From Microbacterium hydrocarbonoxydans (GTDB taxonomy: Bacteria > Actinomycetota > Actinomycetes > Actinomycetales > Microbacteriaceae), in the NCBI RefSeq assembly GCF_023715885.1, contig NZ_JAMBOY010000005.1:204720-268719 (forward strand): a stretch of 64,000 bases of DNA, in the 5' to 3' direction. A program made the translations under genes and the position numbers. The notes below the pieces were generated by a model. It searched no databases, had not been told where the DNA came from, and saw nothing but the letters and a program-made list of their open reading frames with translations. Positions within the stretch are counted from its first letter, which is position 1; each line of letters opens with the position of its first letter. Below, piece after piece: positions 1 to 9,305 of the stretch.

Positions 1-1
1 G

Positions 2-385
2 ATCAACCTCGCCGCGATCAGCGCTGCGCTCGCGGCATCTCCCGAGGCCGACCCCGATCGCGGGCGCCGATGGATCGCCGGGGTGTCGACGGGCGCGTCG
101 TACCTCGTGCTCGGCGCGTTCTCGGCGGCGTTCGCCGCGCTCGTGCTCCTCGCGCCGGATGCCGTGATCCCCGCCGTCGCCGGGCTCGCCCTCTTCGGGG
201 CGTTCGGCTCTTCGGTGCAACAGGCCATCGACGATCCCGGCGAGCGCATCCCCGCCGTGGTCACGTTCCTCGTCGCGGCATCCGGTATCGCCGTACTCGG
301 GGTGAGCGCGGCGTTCTGGGCGCTCGTCGCCGGACTCCTCGTGCGCGGAGCGCTGCACATCGGGCGCCGCGGCCCGGCAGGTTAG
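2..385 (+). CDS. Benzoate/H+ symporter BenE family protein, C-terminal part
   Basis: The gene is cut by the left edge of the window; the open frame is read from base 2 to the stop at 385, about 127 residues. It shows NLAAISAAL near the start followed by alternating hydrophobic stretches (alanine/leucine/valine-rich helices) and a short positively charged tail ending RRGPAG. The NLAAISAAL motif and the helix pattern match the end of BenE-type 12-helix aromatic-acid:proton symporters of the inner membrane. Known family role: uptake of benzoate-like acids. The actual substrate here is inferred from the family only. The next gene begins 9 bases downstream but has its own leaderless-type -10 box. 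Confidence 0.75.
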   Translation: MNLAAISAALAASPEADPDRGRRWIAGVSTGASYLVLGAFSAAFAALVLLAPDAVIPAVAGLALFGAFGSSVQQAIDDPGERIPAVVTFLVAASGIAVLGVSAAFWALVAGLLVRGALHIGRRGPAG

Positions 386-394
386 CGTGGACGC

Positions 395-1597
395 GTGACC
401 CTTCCGCCGCCCGCCGCCCCGTCGCCGCGCACCCCGGCCGGGTTCTTCGACGCCCGGGCCCTGACGGAGCCGGTGAACCCCGCAGAGATCGACGCGTTCG
501 CCCGCGCGCACCGACGGGCGAATCCGACGACCGCCGGACAGATCGTCACGTGGGTGTTCGTGATCATGGCGCTGCTGCTGATCGTGCCGGTGGCCGGCGT
601 GCTGCTGCTGGGGATCGGGTACGCGATCGGCAGGGACGGCGGCGTGCTGCTCGGCGGTCTCGTCGGTCTGCTCCTGTTCGGCGGTCTCATCGTCGGCGTG
701 ATCGCGCTCGTGCGGCGCGCGAACCGGCAGCGCACGCTCACCCGCTTCCGGCTGTCTCGCTTCGCCGCCGCGAACGCGATGACCTACCTCGACCGGATCG
801 ACGCACCGCCGCTGCCCGGGCTGATCTTCCAAGCCGGGTCGGGCCGGATGTCGACCGACGTCCTACGCGGCACCGCGCCCCGGTTCGTCGAGTTCGGCAA
901 TTACCAGTACACGACGAGCAACGGCAAGCAGAGCCAGACGCATCGGTGGGGGTACGTCGCGGTGAAGCTCGACGTGCCGCTGCCGAACATCCTGCTCGAC
1001 GCCCTGGGCAACAACACCCTCGGCAGCAGCCTCGCGGGGGCGTTCCGCCGCGACCAGCGACTCTCGCTCGAGGGCGACTTCGACCGCTACTTCTCGCTGT
1101 ACTGCCCCGAGGGGTATGAGGTCGACGCGCTCTATCTGTTCACCCCCGACGTGATGGCGCGCTTCGTCGACCATGCGGCCGAGCTCGACGTCGAGATCGT
1201 CGACGACTGGCTCTTCCTCTACACGAAGCGCGAGGCGTCGACGCTCGATCCCGCCACCTGGGCGTGGCTGTTCGGAGCTGTCGGCGCGCTGCTCGTGAAG
1301 CTGGATCAGTGGGCTCGCTGGCGCGACGAGCGGCTGCGCGGGCAGGCGGCGCCGGCAGGGCCGGCAGGGTCGGCGGGGTCGGTCATGCCGTCTTCGCAGG
1401 TTCCCGGCGCACCCGCCCTCCCGTTCACCGCTCCGGCGATCGTGCTCACCCCTCCGCCGGTCGGCGTCGCACCGCCCGGCCGGCGCCTGCGGCGGCGCAG
1501 CCCGTGGATCGTCGTGGGCATCGTGCTCGGCGCGGTGTTCCTCGTCACGACGGCGCCGTTCGCCCTCGGCATCCTCGTGATGCTGACCTCGCGGTGA
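395..1597 (+). CDS. Hypothetical membrane protein with N- and C-terminal transmembrane segments
   Basis: A 400-residue protein I do not recognise. Two strongly hydrophobic segments lie at about residues 50-75 and 85-108, the middle of the protein (about 110-300) is a soluble domain rich in aromatic residues, a low-complexity A/P/G linker follows at about 310-365, and one more membrane helix is at about 373-398. The GTG start is chosen because a TAGCGT box at 383-388 sits 6 bases before it, the leaderless promoter layout repeated across this window. The protein is probably anchored in the cytoplasmic membrane with a cytosolic core. No catalytic motif was recognised. Confidence 0.75.
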   Translation: MTLPPPAAPSPRTPAGFFDARALTEPVNPAEIDAFARAHRRANPTTAGQIVTWVFVIMALLLIVPVAGVLLLGIGYAIGRDGGVLLGGLVGLLLFGGLIVGVIALVRRANRQRTLTRFRLSRFAAANAMTYLDRIDAPPLPGLIFQAGSGRMSTDVLRGTAPRFVEFGNYQYTTSNGKQSQTHRWGYVAVKLDVPLPNILLDALGNNTLGSSLAGAFRRDQRLSLEGDFDRYFSLYCPEGYEVDALYLFTPDVMARFVDHAAELDVEIVDDWLFLYTKREASTLDPATWAWLFGAVGALLVKLDQWARWRDERLRGQAAPAGPAGSAGSVMPSSQVPGAPALPFTAPAIVLTPPPVGVAPPGRRLRRRSPWIVVGIVLGAVFLVTTAPFALGILVMLTSR

Positions 1598-1719
1598 GCG
1601 CGCCGCTTCTCGGGTGGAGGATGGCGTCCGCCGCGCGGTGGACCGGCGCCGCCGGCTCCCCACGACGATCCGCCGCACGGGGGATGCCGCGTCCCACACC
1701 CCCGCCCTAGCGTGAAGGC

Positions 1720-2613
1720 ATGACAGGACAGCTCGCACTCACCGGCATCACCAAGAGCTACGGCTCTCGGCGCGTGCTCGACGACGTCTCGTTCGAGGTG
1801 GCCCCCGGCCGCCTGACGGGTTTCGTCGGCGGCAACGGCGCAGGCAAGACCACCACCATGCGGATCGTCCTCGGGCTGCTCTCCGCCGACGGAGGCACCG
1901 TGGCCCTCGACGGACAGTCGCTCACCGGGGACCAGCGCAGCCGCTTCGGCTACATGCCGGAGGAACGAGGGCTCTACCCCAAGATGAAGGTGCTGGAGCA
2001 GATCGTGTACCTCGCCCGGCTGCACGGCTTCAGCAAGCCGGATGCCACGGCCCGCGCGACCGCGCTGCTCACCGAACTGGGACTCGAGGAGCGCCTGAAC
2101 GACACCATCGAGTCGCTGTCGCTCGGCAACCAGCAGCGCGCGCAGATCGCCGCCGCCCTCGTGCACGACCCCGAGGTCCTGATCCTCGACGAGCCGTTCT
2201 CGGGACTCGACCCGCTCGCCGTCGACGTCGTCGCGTCGGTGCTGCAGTCGTCCGCGGCCAAGGGAGCGTCGATCCTGTTCTCGTCGCACCAGCTCGACGT
2301 GGTCGAGCGGCTGTGCGACGACCTCGTGATCCTCGCGGGCGGGCAGATCCGTGCGGCGGGCTCCCGCGACGGCCTGCGGACCGAGCACGCCGGCAACCGC
2401 TACGAGCTCGTCTCCTCCGGGGATGCCGGGTGGCTGCGCGCCGAACCGGGCGTCACCGTCGTCGACTTCGAGGGCGGCTACGCCCTGTTCGACGCCGACG
2501 GCCCCGAGACCGCGCAGCGCGTGCTGCGCACCGCCGTCGAGCGCGGCGACGTCGCGAGCTTCGCGCCGAAGCATCCCTCCCTCGCCCAGATCTTCAAGGA
2601 GGTCATCCAGTGA
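1720..2613 (+). CDS. ABC exporter ATP-binding protein (NatA-like)
   Basis: A 297-residue ATPase for an ABC-2 type exporter. Walker A is GGNGAGKTT (about residues 38-46), the signature region is LSLGNQQRAQ, a slight variant of LSGGQ, Walker B is VLILDEPFSGLD, and the H-loop is SSHQLDVVE. The C-terminal 80 residues form the extra domain common in NatA/CcmA-type ATPases. The start is supported by a TAGCGT box at 1708-1713, 6 bases upstream. It overlaps the next gene, the permease, by 4 bases (GTGA), so the two form a transporter. Substrate unknown; sodium, drug or peptide export are the usual options. Confidence 0.92.
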   Translation: MTGQLALTGITKSYGSRRVLDDVSFEVAPGRLTGFVGGNGAGKTTTMRIVLGLLSADGGTVALDGQSLTGDQRSRFGYMPEERGLYPKMKVLEQIVYLARLHGFSKPDATARATALLTELGLEERLNDTIESLSLGNQQRAQIAAALVHDPEVLILDEPFSGLDPLAVDVVASVLQSSAAKGASILFSSHQLDVVERLCDDLVILAGGQIRAAGSRDGLRTEHAGNRYELVSSGDAGWLRAEPGVTVVDFEGGYALFDADGPETAQRVLRTAVERGDVASFAPKHPSLAQIFKEVIQ

Positions 2614-3725
2614 GCACGCCAGCCCCCTTCCGCCGCCCCGCCCGGTCGAGCACCCAGGCCTCGATGATCTGGCTCGTCGCCGAACGCGAGATCGGCTCGA
2701 AACTGCGGAGCAAGGCCTTCCTGATCTCCACCGGCGTGCTGCTGCTCATCGCGCTCGCCGGCATCGTGATCGGCGGCTTCGCGAGCAAGAACGCCGCCGC
2801 GGAGTCCATGCCCGTCGCCGTGACGTCCGAGACGGCATCCGTCGTGTCGGCCCTGCCGAACGTCGAGGCCACCGAGGTCGCCGACACCGCAGCCGCCGAG
2901 GAGCTGCTCCGCTCCGAGAAGGTCGACGCGGCGGTCGTTCCCGGCGAGGGCGCGACCGGACTCACCGTGATCGCCCTCAAGGACGCCCCGAGCGGACTCG
3001 TGTCGGCGCTGTCGCAGGCGCCCGAGGTGCAGATCCTCGAGCCGGCGACCACGAACCCGCTGCTGCGGTACTTCATCGCCATCGCGTTCGGTATCGTGTT
3101 CATGGGCGCAGCGGCGACGTTCGGCGGCACGATCGCGCAGAGCGTGGTGGAAGAGAAGCAGACCCGCGTGGTCGAGATCCTGCTGTCGACGATCTCGTCG
3201 CGCACCCTGCTCGCCGGCAAGGTCATCGGCAACACGATCCTCGCGATGGGGCAGATCCTCGCGCTCGCGGCGATCGCCACGATAGGGCTCACGGCCACGG
3301 GTCAGAGCGAGGTGCTCGCGACGCTCGGGGCCCCGATCATCTGGTTCGCGGTGTTCTTCCTCTTCGGGTTCATCCTGCTCGCATCGATGTTCGCCGCTGC
3401 GGCCTCGATGGTGTCGCGTCAGGAGGACATCGGATCGACGACGACCCCGATCACGATGCTCATCATGGCGCCGTACGTGCTGGTGATCGTGTTCAACGAC
3501 AACCCGTTGGTGCTCACGATCATGTCGTACGTGCCGTTCTCGGCGCCCGTAGGCATGCCGATGCGCCTGTTCGTCGGGGAGGCGCAGTGGTGGGAGCCCC
3601 TGCTGAGCCTCGTGATCCTGCTCGCGAGCTGCGTGGCGGCGATCGCCGTCGGCGCGAAGATCTACGAGAACTCGCTGCTGCGCATGGGCACCCGGGTCAA
3701 GCTGGGCGAAGCGCTGCGCGGCTGA
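2610..3725 (+). CDS. ABC-2 type exporter permease (NatB-like)
   Basis: A 371-residue membrane partner of the preceding ATPase. The GTG start overlaps the ATPase stop codon; the frame stays open further upstream but that part lies inside the ATPase gene. One transmembrane helix near residues 40-60 is followed by an extracytoplasmic domain (about 65-150) and then a block of five or six helices to the C-terminus, the arrangement of NatB-like ABC-2 permeases. The motif VVEEKQTRVVEILLSTISSR lies just after the second helix and is typical of this family. The gene ends before an inverted-repeat terminator shared with convergent putA. Confidence 0.9.
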   Translation: MSTPAPFRRPARSSTQASMIWLVAEREIGSKLRSKAFLISTGVLLLIALAGIVIGGFASKNAAAESMPVAVTSETASVVSALPNVEATEVADTAAAEELLRSEKVDAAVVPGEGATGLTVIALKDAPSGLVSALSQAPEVQILEPATTNPLLRYFIAIAFGIVFMGAAATFGGTIAQSVVEEKQTRVVEILLSTISSRTLLAGKVIGNTILAMGQILALAAIATIGLTATGQSEVLATLGAPIIWFAVFFLFGFILLASMFAAAASMVSRQEDIGSTTTPITMLIMAPYVLVIVFNDNPLVLTIMSYVPFSAPVGMPMRLFVGEAQWWEPLLSLVILLASCVAAIAVGAKIYENSLLRMGTRVKLGEALRG

Positions 3726-3767
3726 GCATCCGCTCCTGCGCTGCTGCGTCGACGCCCCTGCCCATTT

Positions 3768-3901
3768 GCCGAGACCTTCCCCGCGCCGAGACCTACCCCG
3801 CGCCGAGATCCCCTGCGCCGAAGCCCACCACCCCCGTCGAGACCCACCACCCCCGACGTCTGCGGTGGTGGGTCTCGGCGCTCCCGGTGGGTCTCGGCGG
3901 G
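3768..3901. repeat. Short GCCGAGACC-type repeat module with hairpin between convergent genes
   Basis: Between the convergent permease and putA genes lie four or five tandem degenerate units of roughly 15-19 bases built on gccgagaccyaccccgc. The last unit begins a perfect 14-base inverted repeat: cgagacccaccacc at 3838-3851 pairs with ggtggtgggtctcg at 3864-3877 across a 12-base loop. Another ggtctcggcgg follows at 3890-3900. A clearly related module lies between convergent genes at 9241-9333. The hairpin could end transcription from both sides; there is no U-tract. Confidence 0.7.
3838..3877. terminator. Bidirectional hairpin terminator candidate
   Basis: A 14-bp perfect stem (cgagacccaccacc / ggtggtgggtctcg) with a 12-base loop sits between the stop codons of two convergent genes, the ABC permease and putA. 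It lacks a run of T on either strand, as is usual for high-G+C actinobacterial terminators. Confidence 0.6.
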
Positions 3902-3940
3902 AGAAGAGCGCGGCGTCAGGGGGGTGTCAGGGGGTGGGCG

Positions 3941-6900
3941 TCAGAGCACGCCCTCGGAGAGCGTCGTCGGGTTGCCGAAGCGGTGGTTCGTGATCGACAC
4001 GGCCTGCTCGTGCAGGAACGGCAGCATCTCGACCCGGCCGGCGCCGGTCACGGCGTGCGACCACACGGCCATGTCAGGGGTTCCGCCCAGAGCCTCGAAC
4101 AGCGCCGCGGCGTCGCCGCCGACGAGACGCACGCGACGCCAGCTGTGCTCGGACTTGGCGGCGGCCTTGGCGTAGCGCTTCACCCATGCCGCGTCCTTGT
4201 CGCTCGACACGGTCACACCGGCAGCGCGGAGCGCCTTCTCCACGCGGGAGGGCAGTGCAGCGGCCGACACCGTGAACGGGCTGCCGCTGCGCAGGGCGGC
4301 GGCGATCACCCGGATGCCGTCGGCGAGCGTCGCACCTTCGGCGATGCGCACGTCGACCTCGACCGGACGGTACCGGAACACGTTGCGCTCGACACCGAGA
4401 CCGGACTTGTCGGAGGTGACGCCGAACTCGGAGGTCCAGGCGCGCTCGTCGGAGGCGGCTGCGCGGTGCAGCCACTCGATCTCGACCGCGTCGAGATCGG
4501 CCGCGGCGGCGCTCAGCACCGACTCGACCACGGGCGCGGTGGCCGCGCCCGGAGCGGCGGCGGGCAGCTCGGCCGGAGCCCAGTCGCCGAGACCGAACAG
4601 ATAGTTGGGTCCACCGGCCTTCGCGCCGGCGCCGACGGCCGAGCGCTTCCAGCCGCCGAACGGCTGCCGCTGCACGATCGCCCCGGTGATGCCGCGGTTC
4701 ACGTAGAGGTTGCCCGCCTCGACCCGGTCGATCCAGGTGGCGACCTCGTCCGAGTCGAGCGAGTGGATGCCGGCGGTCAATCCGTAGTCCACGGCGTTCT
4801 GCAGGCGGATGGCCTCGTCGAAGTCCTTCGCGCGCATGATGCCGAGCACCGGACCGAAGAACTCCGTCATATGCGTGGTCGACCCGGGCGCGACGCCGGT
4901 CTTCACACCCGGCGTCCACTGCCGCCCCTCGGCGTCGAGCCGCTTCGGCTCGACGAGCCACCGCTCACCCTTGTCGAGCGTCGTGAGCGCGGTGAGCAGC
5001 TTGCCGTTCGCCGGCTCGATGATCGGGCCCATCTGTGTCGCCGGGTCCTCGGGCAGGCCGACGCGCATCGAAGTCACCGCGTCGACGAGCTGGCGCTCGA
5101 AGCGCGCGGAGTCGGCGACCGACCCGACGAGGATCGCGAGCGATGCGGCCGAGCACTTCTGCCCCGCGTGCCCGAAAGCGCTGCGGGCGACGTCGGCGGC
5201 GGCGAGGTCGAGGTCGGCCGACGGGGTCACGATGATCGCGTTCTTGCCGCTCGTCTCGGCGAGCAGCGGCAGATCGGAGCGGAACGAGCGGAACAGCTGC
5301 GCCGTCTCGTACGCACCCGTGAGGATCACCCGGTCGACCGCAGGGCTCGCCACGAGCTGTGTGCCGAGGTCGCGGTTCGCCAGGTCGACGAGAGCGAGCA
5401 GCTCACGGGGCACCCCGGCCGCCCACAGGGCCTCGACCATGACGGCGCCGCAGCGCTGGGTGAGCTTGGCCGGCTTGATGATGACGCCGGAGCCCGAGGC
5501 GAGGCCGGCGAGTACGCCGCCTGCGGGGATCGCCACGGGGAAGTTCCACGGCGGGGTCACGACCGTGACCTTCGACGGCACGAACTCGGCCCCCGTGATG
5601 TCCTCGAGGTCGAGCGCCCGCTCTGCGTAGTAGTGCGCGAAGTCGATGGCCTCGCTGACCTCGGGGTCGGCCTCGGCAATGGTCTTGCCCGCCTCGTGCG
5701 CCATGATCTCGATGAGTTGAGCACGACGGGCGGAGAGCTCGTCGCCGGCACGGTGCAGGATCTCGGCGCGCTCGGATGCCGGGCGCGCGGCCCACTCCTC
5801 GGCGGCGCTCTGCACGGTGGCGAAGACCCCGTCGAGCTGCGCCTCTGCCTCGACGCGCGCGGCGGCGATCGCGTCCAGACCGAGGGTCGAGCCGATCGAC
5901 CGCTTCAGGATCTCGCGGCCCCACGCGCGGTTCGCGGCGATCGCCGGGTCGGTGTCGGGCTGGTTGTGGAAGCCCGTCGTCACGGCATCCGTCCGCTCTT
6001 CGGCCGCGCGGTTCTGCACGCGGTTCGGCGACGGCACCGCCGGGTCTGCCACGAGCGCGGCGAGAGAGCGCTCGAAGCGCTCGCGCTCGCGGGTGAGCAG
6101 CTGCGGGTTCGAGGCGAGCTCGAACACGGCCGACATGAAGTTCTCGGGGCTGGCGTTCTCTTCGAGGCGGCGCACGAGGTAGGCGATCGCGACGTCGAAC
6201 TCCGCCGGATTCACGACCGGCGTGTAGAGCAGCAGGCGGCCGACGTCCTTGCGGACGGCCTCGGCCTGACCGGTCGCCATGCCGAGCAGCATCTCGTACT
6301 CGACGGCCTCCGTCACGCCGCGGGACTTCGCGAGCAGCCAGGTGTACGCGATGTCGAAGAGGTTGTGGCCCGCGACGCCGATGCGCACGGCATTCAGTCG
6401 TTCCGGCGTCATGGCCCAGTCGAGCACGCGCTTGTAGTTGGTGTCGGAGTCCTGCTTGGTGCCGTAGGTGGCGAGCGGCCAGTCGTGGATCTTCGAGTCG
6501 ACCTCCTCCATCGCGAGGTTCGCGCCCTTGACGACGCGCACCTTGATCGGGGCGCCGCCCTTCGCACGGCGCACGGCGGCCCATTCCTGCAGACGCTGCA
6601 TCGCGGCGAGCGCGTCCGGCAGGTAGGCCTGCAGCACGATGCCGGCCTCGAGGCCTTCGAGACCCGGCTGGTCGAGGATGCTGGTGAACGCCGCGATGGT
6701 CAGGTCGAGGTCCCGGTACTCCTCCATGTCGAGGTTGATGAACTTCGCCTTACCCTTGGCCTCCGCGTCGGCGGCGAGGCGGTAGAGCGGGGTCAGCTTC
6801 TCGACGACGTCGGCGACGGCCTCGTCGAAGGACCACATCGACAGCTGGCTGACGACACTCGAGACCTTGATCGACACGTAGTCGACGTCTTTGCGCGCGA

Positions 6901-7405
6901 GGAAGTCGTAGGTGCCCTGCAGACGGCGGCCGGCCTCGCGCTCGCCGAGCACCGCCTCGCCGAGGAGGTTGAGATTCAGTCGGTTGCCGGTCTTGCGCAG
7001 CTTCGCGATCGCAGGACCGAGCTTCGAGGGCGTCGCGTCGAGCACGAGGTGTCCGACCATGGCCCGCAGCACGCGGCGTGAGATCGGCACGACCACACCG
7101 GGAAGCTTCGGGGCGAAGAACCCGCCGGCCTTGATCGCGGCGCGCAGGTATCCGGGCAGCAGCGTCGGGGTGATGTCGGAGAGCTCGGCCAGTGTGCGGC
7201 CGGCGACGCCGAGGTCTTCGGGGCGCATGACGCCGTCGACGAAGCCCACCGTGAAGGCGAGGCCGTTCGGGTCCTTCAGCACCTCGGAGAGACGCTGGGC
7301 GGCCGGCTCGACGGGGTGAGTCTCGCTCTCGGCGAGCCAGCGCTGCACGAGCGCGGCGACCTCTTCGGTGCTCGGGGTGGTGGCGGTGTCGGCGGCGACA
7401 GTCAT
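3941..7405 (-). CDS. putA: Bifunctional proline dehydrogenase / L-glutamate gamma-semialdehyde dehydrogenase
   Basis: A 1154-residue fusion enzyme that oxidises proline to glutamate: FAD-dependent proline dehydrogenase first, then NAD-dependent P5C dehydrogenase. The proline dehydrogenase barrel spans about residues 80-460. The aldehyde dehydrogenase part spans about 530-1000 with TPPWNFPVAIPAGG, LAETSGKNA (catalytic Glu) and AGQKCSAAS, where the catalytic Cys is about residue 751. The N-terminal DNA-binding arm of E. coli PutA is absent, so regulation must be by another protein. A C-terminal tail of about 150 residues follows the dehydrogenase. The divergent LysR gene and the inverted repeat between the two genes suggest that LysR is the activator. 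Confidence 0.96.
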   Translation of the reverse strand: MTVAADTATTPSTEEVAALVQRWLAESETHPVEPAAQRLSEVLKDPNGLAFTVGFVDGVMRPEDLGVAGRTLAELSDITPTLLPGYLRAAIKAGGFFAPKLPGVVVPISRRVLRAMVGHLVLDATPSKLGPAIAKLRKTGNRLNLNLLGEAVLGEREAGRRLQGTYDFLARKDVDYVSIKVSSVVSQLSMWSFDEAVADVVEKLTPLYRLAADAEAKGKAKFINLDMEEYRDLDLTIAAFTSILDQPGLEGLEAGIVLQAYLPDALAAMQRLQEWAAVRRAKGGAPIKVRVVKGANLAMEEVDSKIHDWPLATYGTKQDSDTNYKRVLDWAMTPERLNAVRIGVAGHNLFDIAYTWLLAKSRGVTEAVEYEMLLGMATGQAEAVRKDVGRLLLYTPVVNPAEFDVAIAYLVRRLEENASPENFMSAVFELASNPQLLTRERERFERSLAALVADPAVPSPNRVQNRAAEERTDAVTTGFHNQPDTDPAIAANRAWGREILKRSIGSTLGLDAIAAARVEAEAQLDGVFATVQSAAEEWAARPASERAEILHRAGDELSARRAQLIEIMAHEAGKTIAEADPEVSEAIDFAHYYAERALDLEDITGAEFVPSKVTVVTPPWNFPVAIPAGGVLAGLASGSGVIIKPAKLTQRCGAVMVEALWAAGVPRELLALVDLANRDLGTQLVASPAVDRVILTGAYETAQLFRSFRSDLPLLAETSGKNAIIVTPSADLDLAAADVARSAFGHAGQKCSAASLAILVGSVADSARFERQLVDAVTSMRVGLPEDPATQMGPIIEPANGKLLTALTTLDKGERWLVEPKRLDAEGRQWTPGVKTGVAPGSTTHMTEFFGPVLGIMRAKDFDEAIRLQNAVDYGLTAGIHSLDSDEVATWIDRVEAGNLYVNRGITGAIVQRQPFGGWKRSAVGAGAKAGGPNYLFGLGDWAPAELPAAAPGAATAPVVESVLSAAAADLDAVEIEWLHRAAASDERAWTSEFGVTSDKSGLGVERNVFRYRPVEVDVRIAEGATLADGIRVIAAALRSGSPFTVSAAALPSRVEKALRAAGVTVSSDKDAAWVKRYAKAAAKSEHSWRRVRLVGGDAAALFEALGGTPDMAVWSHAVTGAGRVEMLPFLHEQAVSITNHRFGNPTTLSEGVL

Positions 7406-7504
7406 CGGGGACCTTCCAGGGGGATCGCGCGTCCGGGTGCGCGCGGCTCGATCATTCTCAGACGGCGCAGTAGGCTACGTCTATCAACCGATTCGAGTGC
7501 TGAC

Positions 7505-7523
7505 CGTTCACCCTGGCTGAACG
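7505..7523. promoter_or_regulatory. LysR-type operator candidate (CGTTCA-N7-TGAACG)
   Basis: A perfect 6-7-6 inverted repeat lies in the 143-base region between divergent putA and the LysR gene, 26 bases before the chosen LysR start. It contains the T-N11-A spacing of LysR boxes (T7508 to A7520, ttca-N7-tgaa). It is the obvious site for the divergent regulator; binding is inferred. Confidence 0.6.
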
Positions 7524-7548
7524 ATCACCGATGACGCGAAGAGACCGG

Positions 7549-8457
7549 ATGCTGGACGTCAACCGCCTGCGGATGCTCGTGGAGCTGTCGCGCCTCGGTA
7601 CCCTCTCGGCCGTCGCCGACGCCCTCTCCTACAGCAAGGCGACGGTGTCGCAGCAGCTCGCCGCGCTCGAGCGCGAGGTGGGCGTCGCGCTGCTGCGCCG
7701 GGTCGGCCGCGGAGTCCAGTTCACCCCGCAGGGCACCGTGCTCGTGACGGAGGCCATCGGCATCCTCGACCGCCTGGAGCAGGCCGAGGTCGCGGTCGCC
7801 GAGTCGCTCACGGAGGTCACGGGGACCGTGCATCTCGCGGTGTTCCAGTCGACGGCACACTCTCTGCTCCCCGGAGCGCTCGCGGCGCTGCGTGCCGAGC
7901 ACCCGTCCCTCCGGGTCGAGGTCACCGAGAGCGACCCCGAGACCGGTCTCGTCGGCGTCTCGAGCCGGGACTTCGATCTGATCCTCGCCGAGCAGTACCC
8001 CGGCCGCACGCGCCCCCTGCACTCCGACCTCGATCGGGTCGCGCTCGCCCACGACGCCATCGCGCTCGCCAGACGGCCGGGCAGCCCGTCGGAAGCGGAT
8101 GCCGTCGCGGCACTGTGGTCGACGCGTGACGAGCCCTGGGTGCTCGAACCCGCCGGCACGGCGTCGCGCGCGTGGGCCGAACAGCTCTGCCGCACCGCGG
8201 GTTTCGAGCCGGACGTGCGGTTCGAGGTCGCCGACCTCACCGCGCACGTGCGCCTCATCCGAGCCGGGCTCGCGGTGGGACTGCTGCCCGAGCTCGTGTG
8301 GGCGGGCGAGACACCGACCGTCGACCTGTCACCCCTTCCCGACGAACCCCGGCGCGAGATCTTCTCCTCGGCGCGGCGGGTCTCAGCGGCCTCCCCGTCG
8401 ATCCGCGCGGTGCGGCGGGCGCTCGCGTCGACGGCATCCAGCAATCTGCTGGACTGA
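7549..8457 (+). CDS. LysR family transcriptional regulator (putative proline catabolism regulator)
   Basis: A 302-residue LysR regulator. The winged helix-turn-helix is at residues 1-60 (MLDVNRLRMLVELSRLGTLS, then SYSKATVSQQLAALE) and the co-inducer domain follows from about residue 88 to the end. The start at 7549 is preferred over an in-frame ATG at 7531 because the conserved family N-terminus begins here and GAAGAGA lies upstream. The gene is divergent from putA and shares a perfect inverted repeat with it, so control of proline oxidation and of its own expression is the natural inference. No experimental link is visible. Confidence 0.9.
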   Translation: MLDVNRLRMLVELSRLGTLSAVADALSYSKATVSQQLAALEREVGVALLRRVGRGVQFTPQGTVLVTEAIGILDRLEQAEVAVAESLTEVTGTVHLAVFQSTAHSLLPGALAALRAEHPSLRVEVTESDPETGLVGVSSRDFDLILAEQYPGRTRPLHSDLDRVALAHDAIALARRPGSPSEADAVAALWSTRDEPWVLEPAGTASRAWAEQLCRTAGFEPDVRFEVADLTAHVRLIRAGLAVGLLPELVWAGETPTVDLSPLPDEPRREIFSSARRVSAASPSIRAVRRALASTASSNLLD

Positions 8458-8613
8458 CCGGGGCCGATACCGCGGCTGCGCGGCATCCGAGGCATCGTGC
8501 GACATCCTCGGCCGTCACAGAACGTCACGGGAATATGCGGACGCATGCAGTCGTTGGCACCCTCGTACACGGACGACGGAGTCCGGATCCGACTCCTGTT
8601 GAAAGGCACTTCC

Positions 8614-9201
8614 GTGAGCACTCCCGTGATCGACCGCACCGCCCCCACCGAGCACCCCGTCCTCGAGGTGCTCGCCGGCCGCTGGAGCCCCCGCGCCTAC
8701 GACGCGCAGAACGACATCGACGAGGCCAAGCTCGCGACCGCCCTCGAGGCAGCGCGCTGGAGCCCTTCCGCCAACAACTCGCAGCCCTGGCGCTTCATCG
8801 TCGCCCGTCGCGGCACCGCCCTGCACGCTCAGGTCGTCGACTCGCTCGTCGGCTTCAACCAGACCTGGGCGCGCAACGCCGCCGTGCTCGTCGTCGCGAT
8901 CGCCGAGACCGCGACGGCCGACGGCACGCCCCTCACCCACGCCTTCTACGACCTCGGCCAGGCCGTCGCGCACTTCTCGGTGCAGGCTCACCACGACGGT
9001 CTCGTCGTGCACCAGATGAGCGGGTTCGACCCCGAGGTCGTGCGCGAGTTCGCCGACCTCGAGGAGCGCTTCGTGCCGGCCACCGTCTTCGCGGTCGGCG
9101 AGTTCGGCGATGTCGAGTCGCTGCCCGAGGTGCTGCAGGAGCGCGAAGTCGCCCCGCGCATTCGTCGCCCGATCGACGAGACGGTCATCCTCAGCGCCTG
9201 A
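8614..9201 (+). CDS. Nitroreductase family protein
   Basis: A 195-residue FMN-dependent nitroreductase-like protein. The N-terminal motif RWSPRAYD and the phosphate-binding region ARWSPSANNSQPWRF are characteristic; a DLGQAVAHFSVQAHHDGLVV helix lies in the middle. Length fits the family. The GTG start is selected because it begins the conserved region and GAAAGG lies 7 bases before it. It probably reduces nitro groups, quinones or similar acceptors with NAD(P)H in the cytoplasm; the substrate cannot be told. It is followed by a long palindrome before a convergent regulator. Confidence 0.9.
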   Translation: MSTPVIDRTAPTEHPVLEVLAGRWSPRAYDAQNDIDEAKLATALEAARWSPSANNSQPWRFIVARRGTALHAQVVDSLVGFNQTWARNAAVLVVAIAETATADGTPLTHAFYDLGQAVAHFSVQAHHDGLVVHQMSGFDPEVVREFADLEERFVPATVFAVGEFGDVESLPEVLQEREVAPRIRRPIDETVILSA

Positions 9202-9259
9202 GCGAAGTCCCGTCTCGTCGTTTCCGCCGCCGCACACGCGCGTCGAGACCCCACACCCG

Positions 9260-9305
9260 CGCCGAAACCCCATCCGAGCTACGTAGCTCAGATGGGGTTT
9301 CGGCG
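9260..9305. terminator. 46-base near-perfect palindrome between convergent genes
   Basis: The arms cgccgaaaccccatc (9260-9274) and gatggggtttcggcg (9291-9305) are exact reverse complements. Between them lies a second perfect palindrome gagctacgtagctc (9276-9289), with only one unpaired base pair between the two. The whole can form a 22-bp stem with almost no loop. It separates the nitroreductase and the FadR-type regulator, so it is a bidirectional terminator candidate and part of a dispersed repeat module (see 3768-3901). Confidence 0.7.

Noticed and set aside
2351..7081. A very long open frame (over 1500 codons) on the plus strand opposite putA
   Set aside because: It is an arginine-rich, low-complexity shadow created by high-G+C codon bias; putA on the other strand has clear enzyme motifs throughout.
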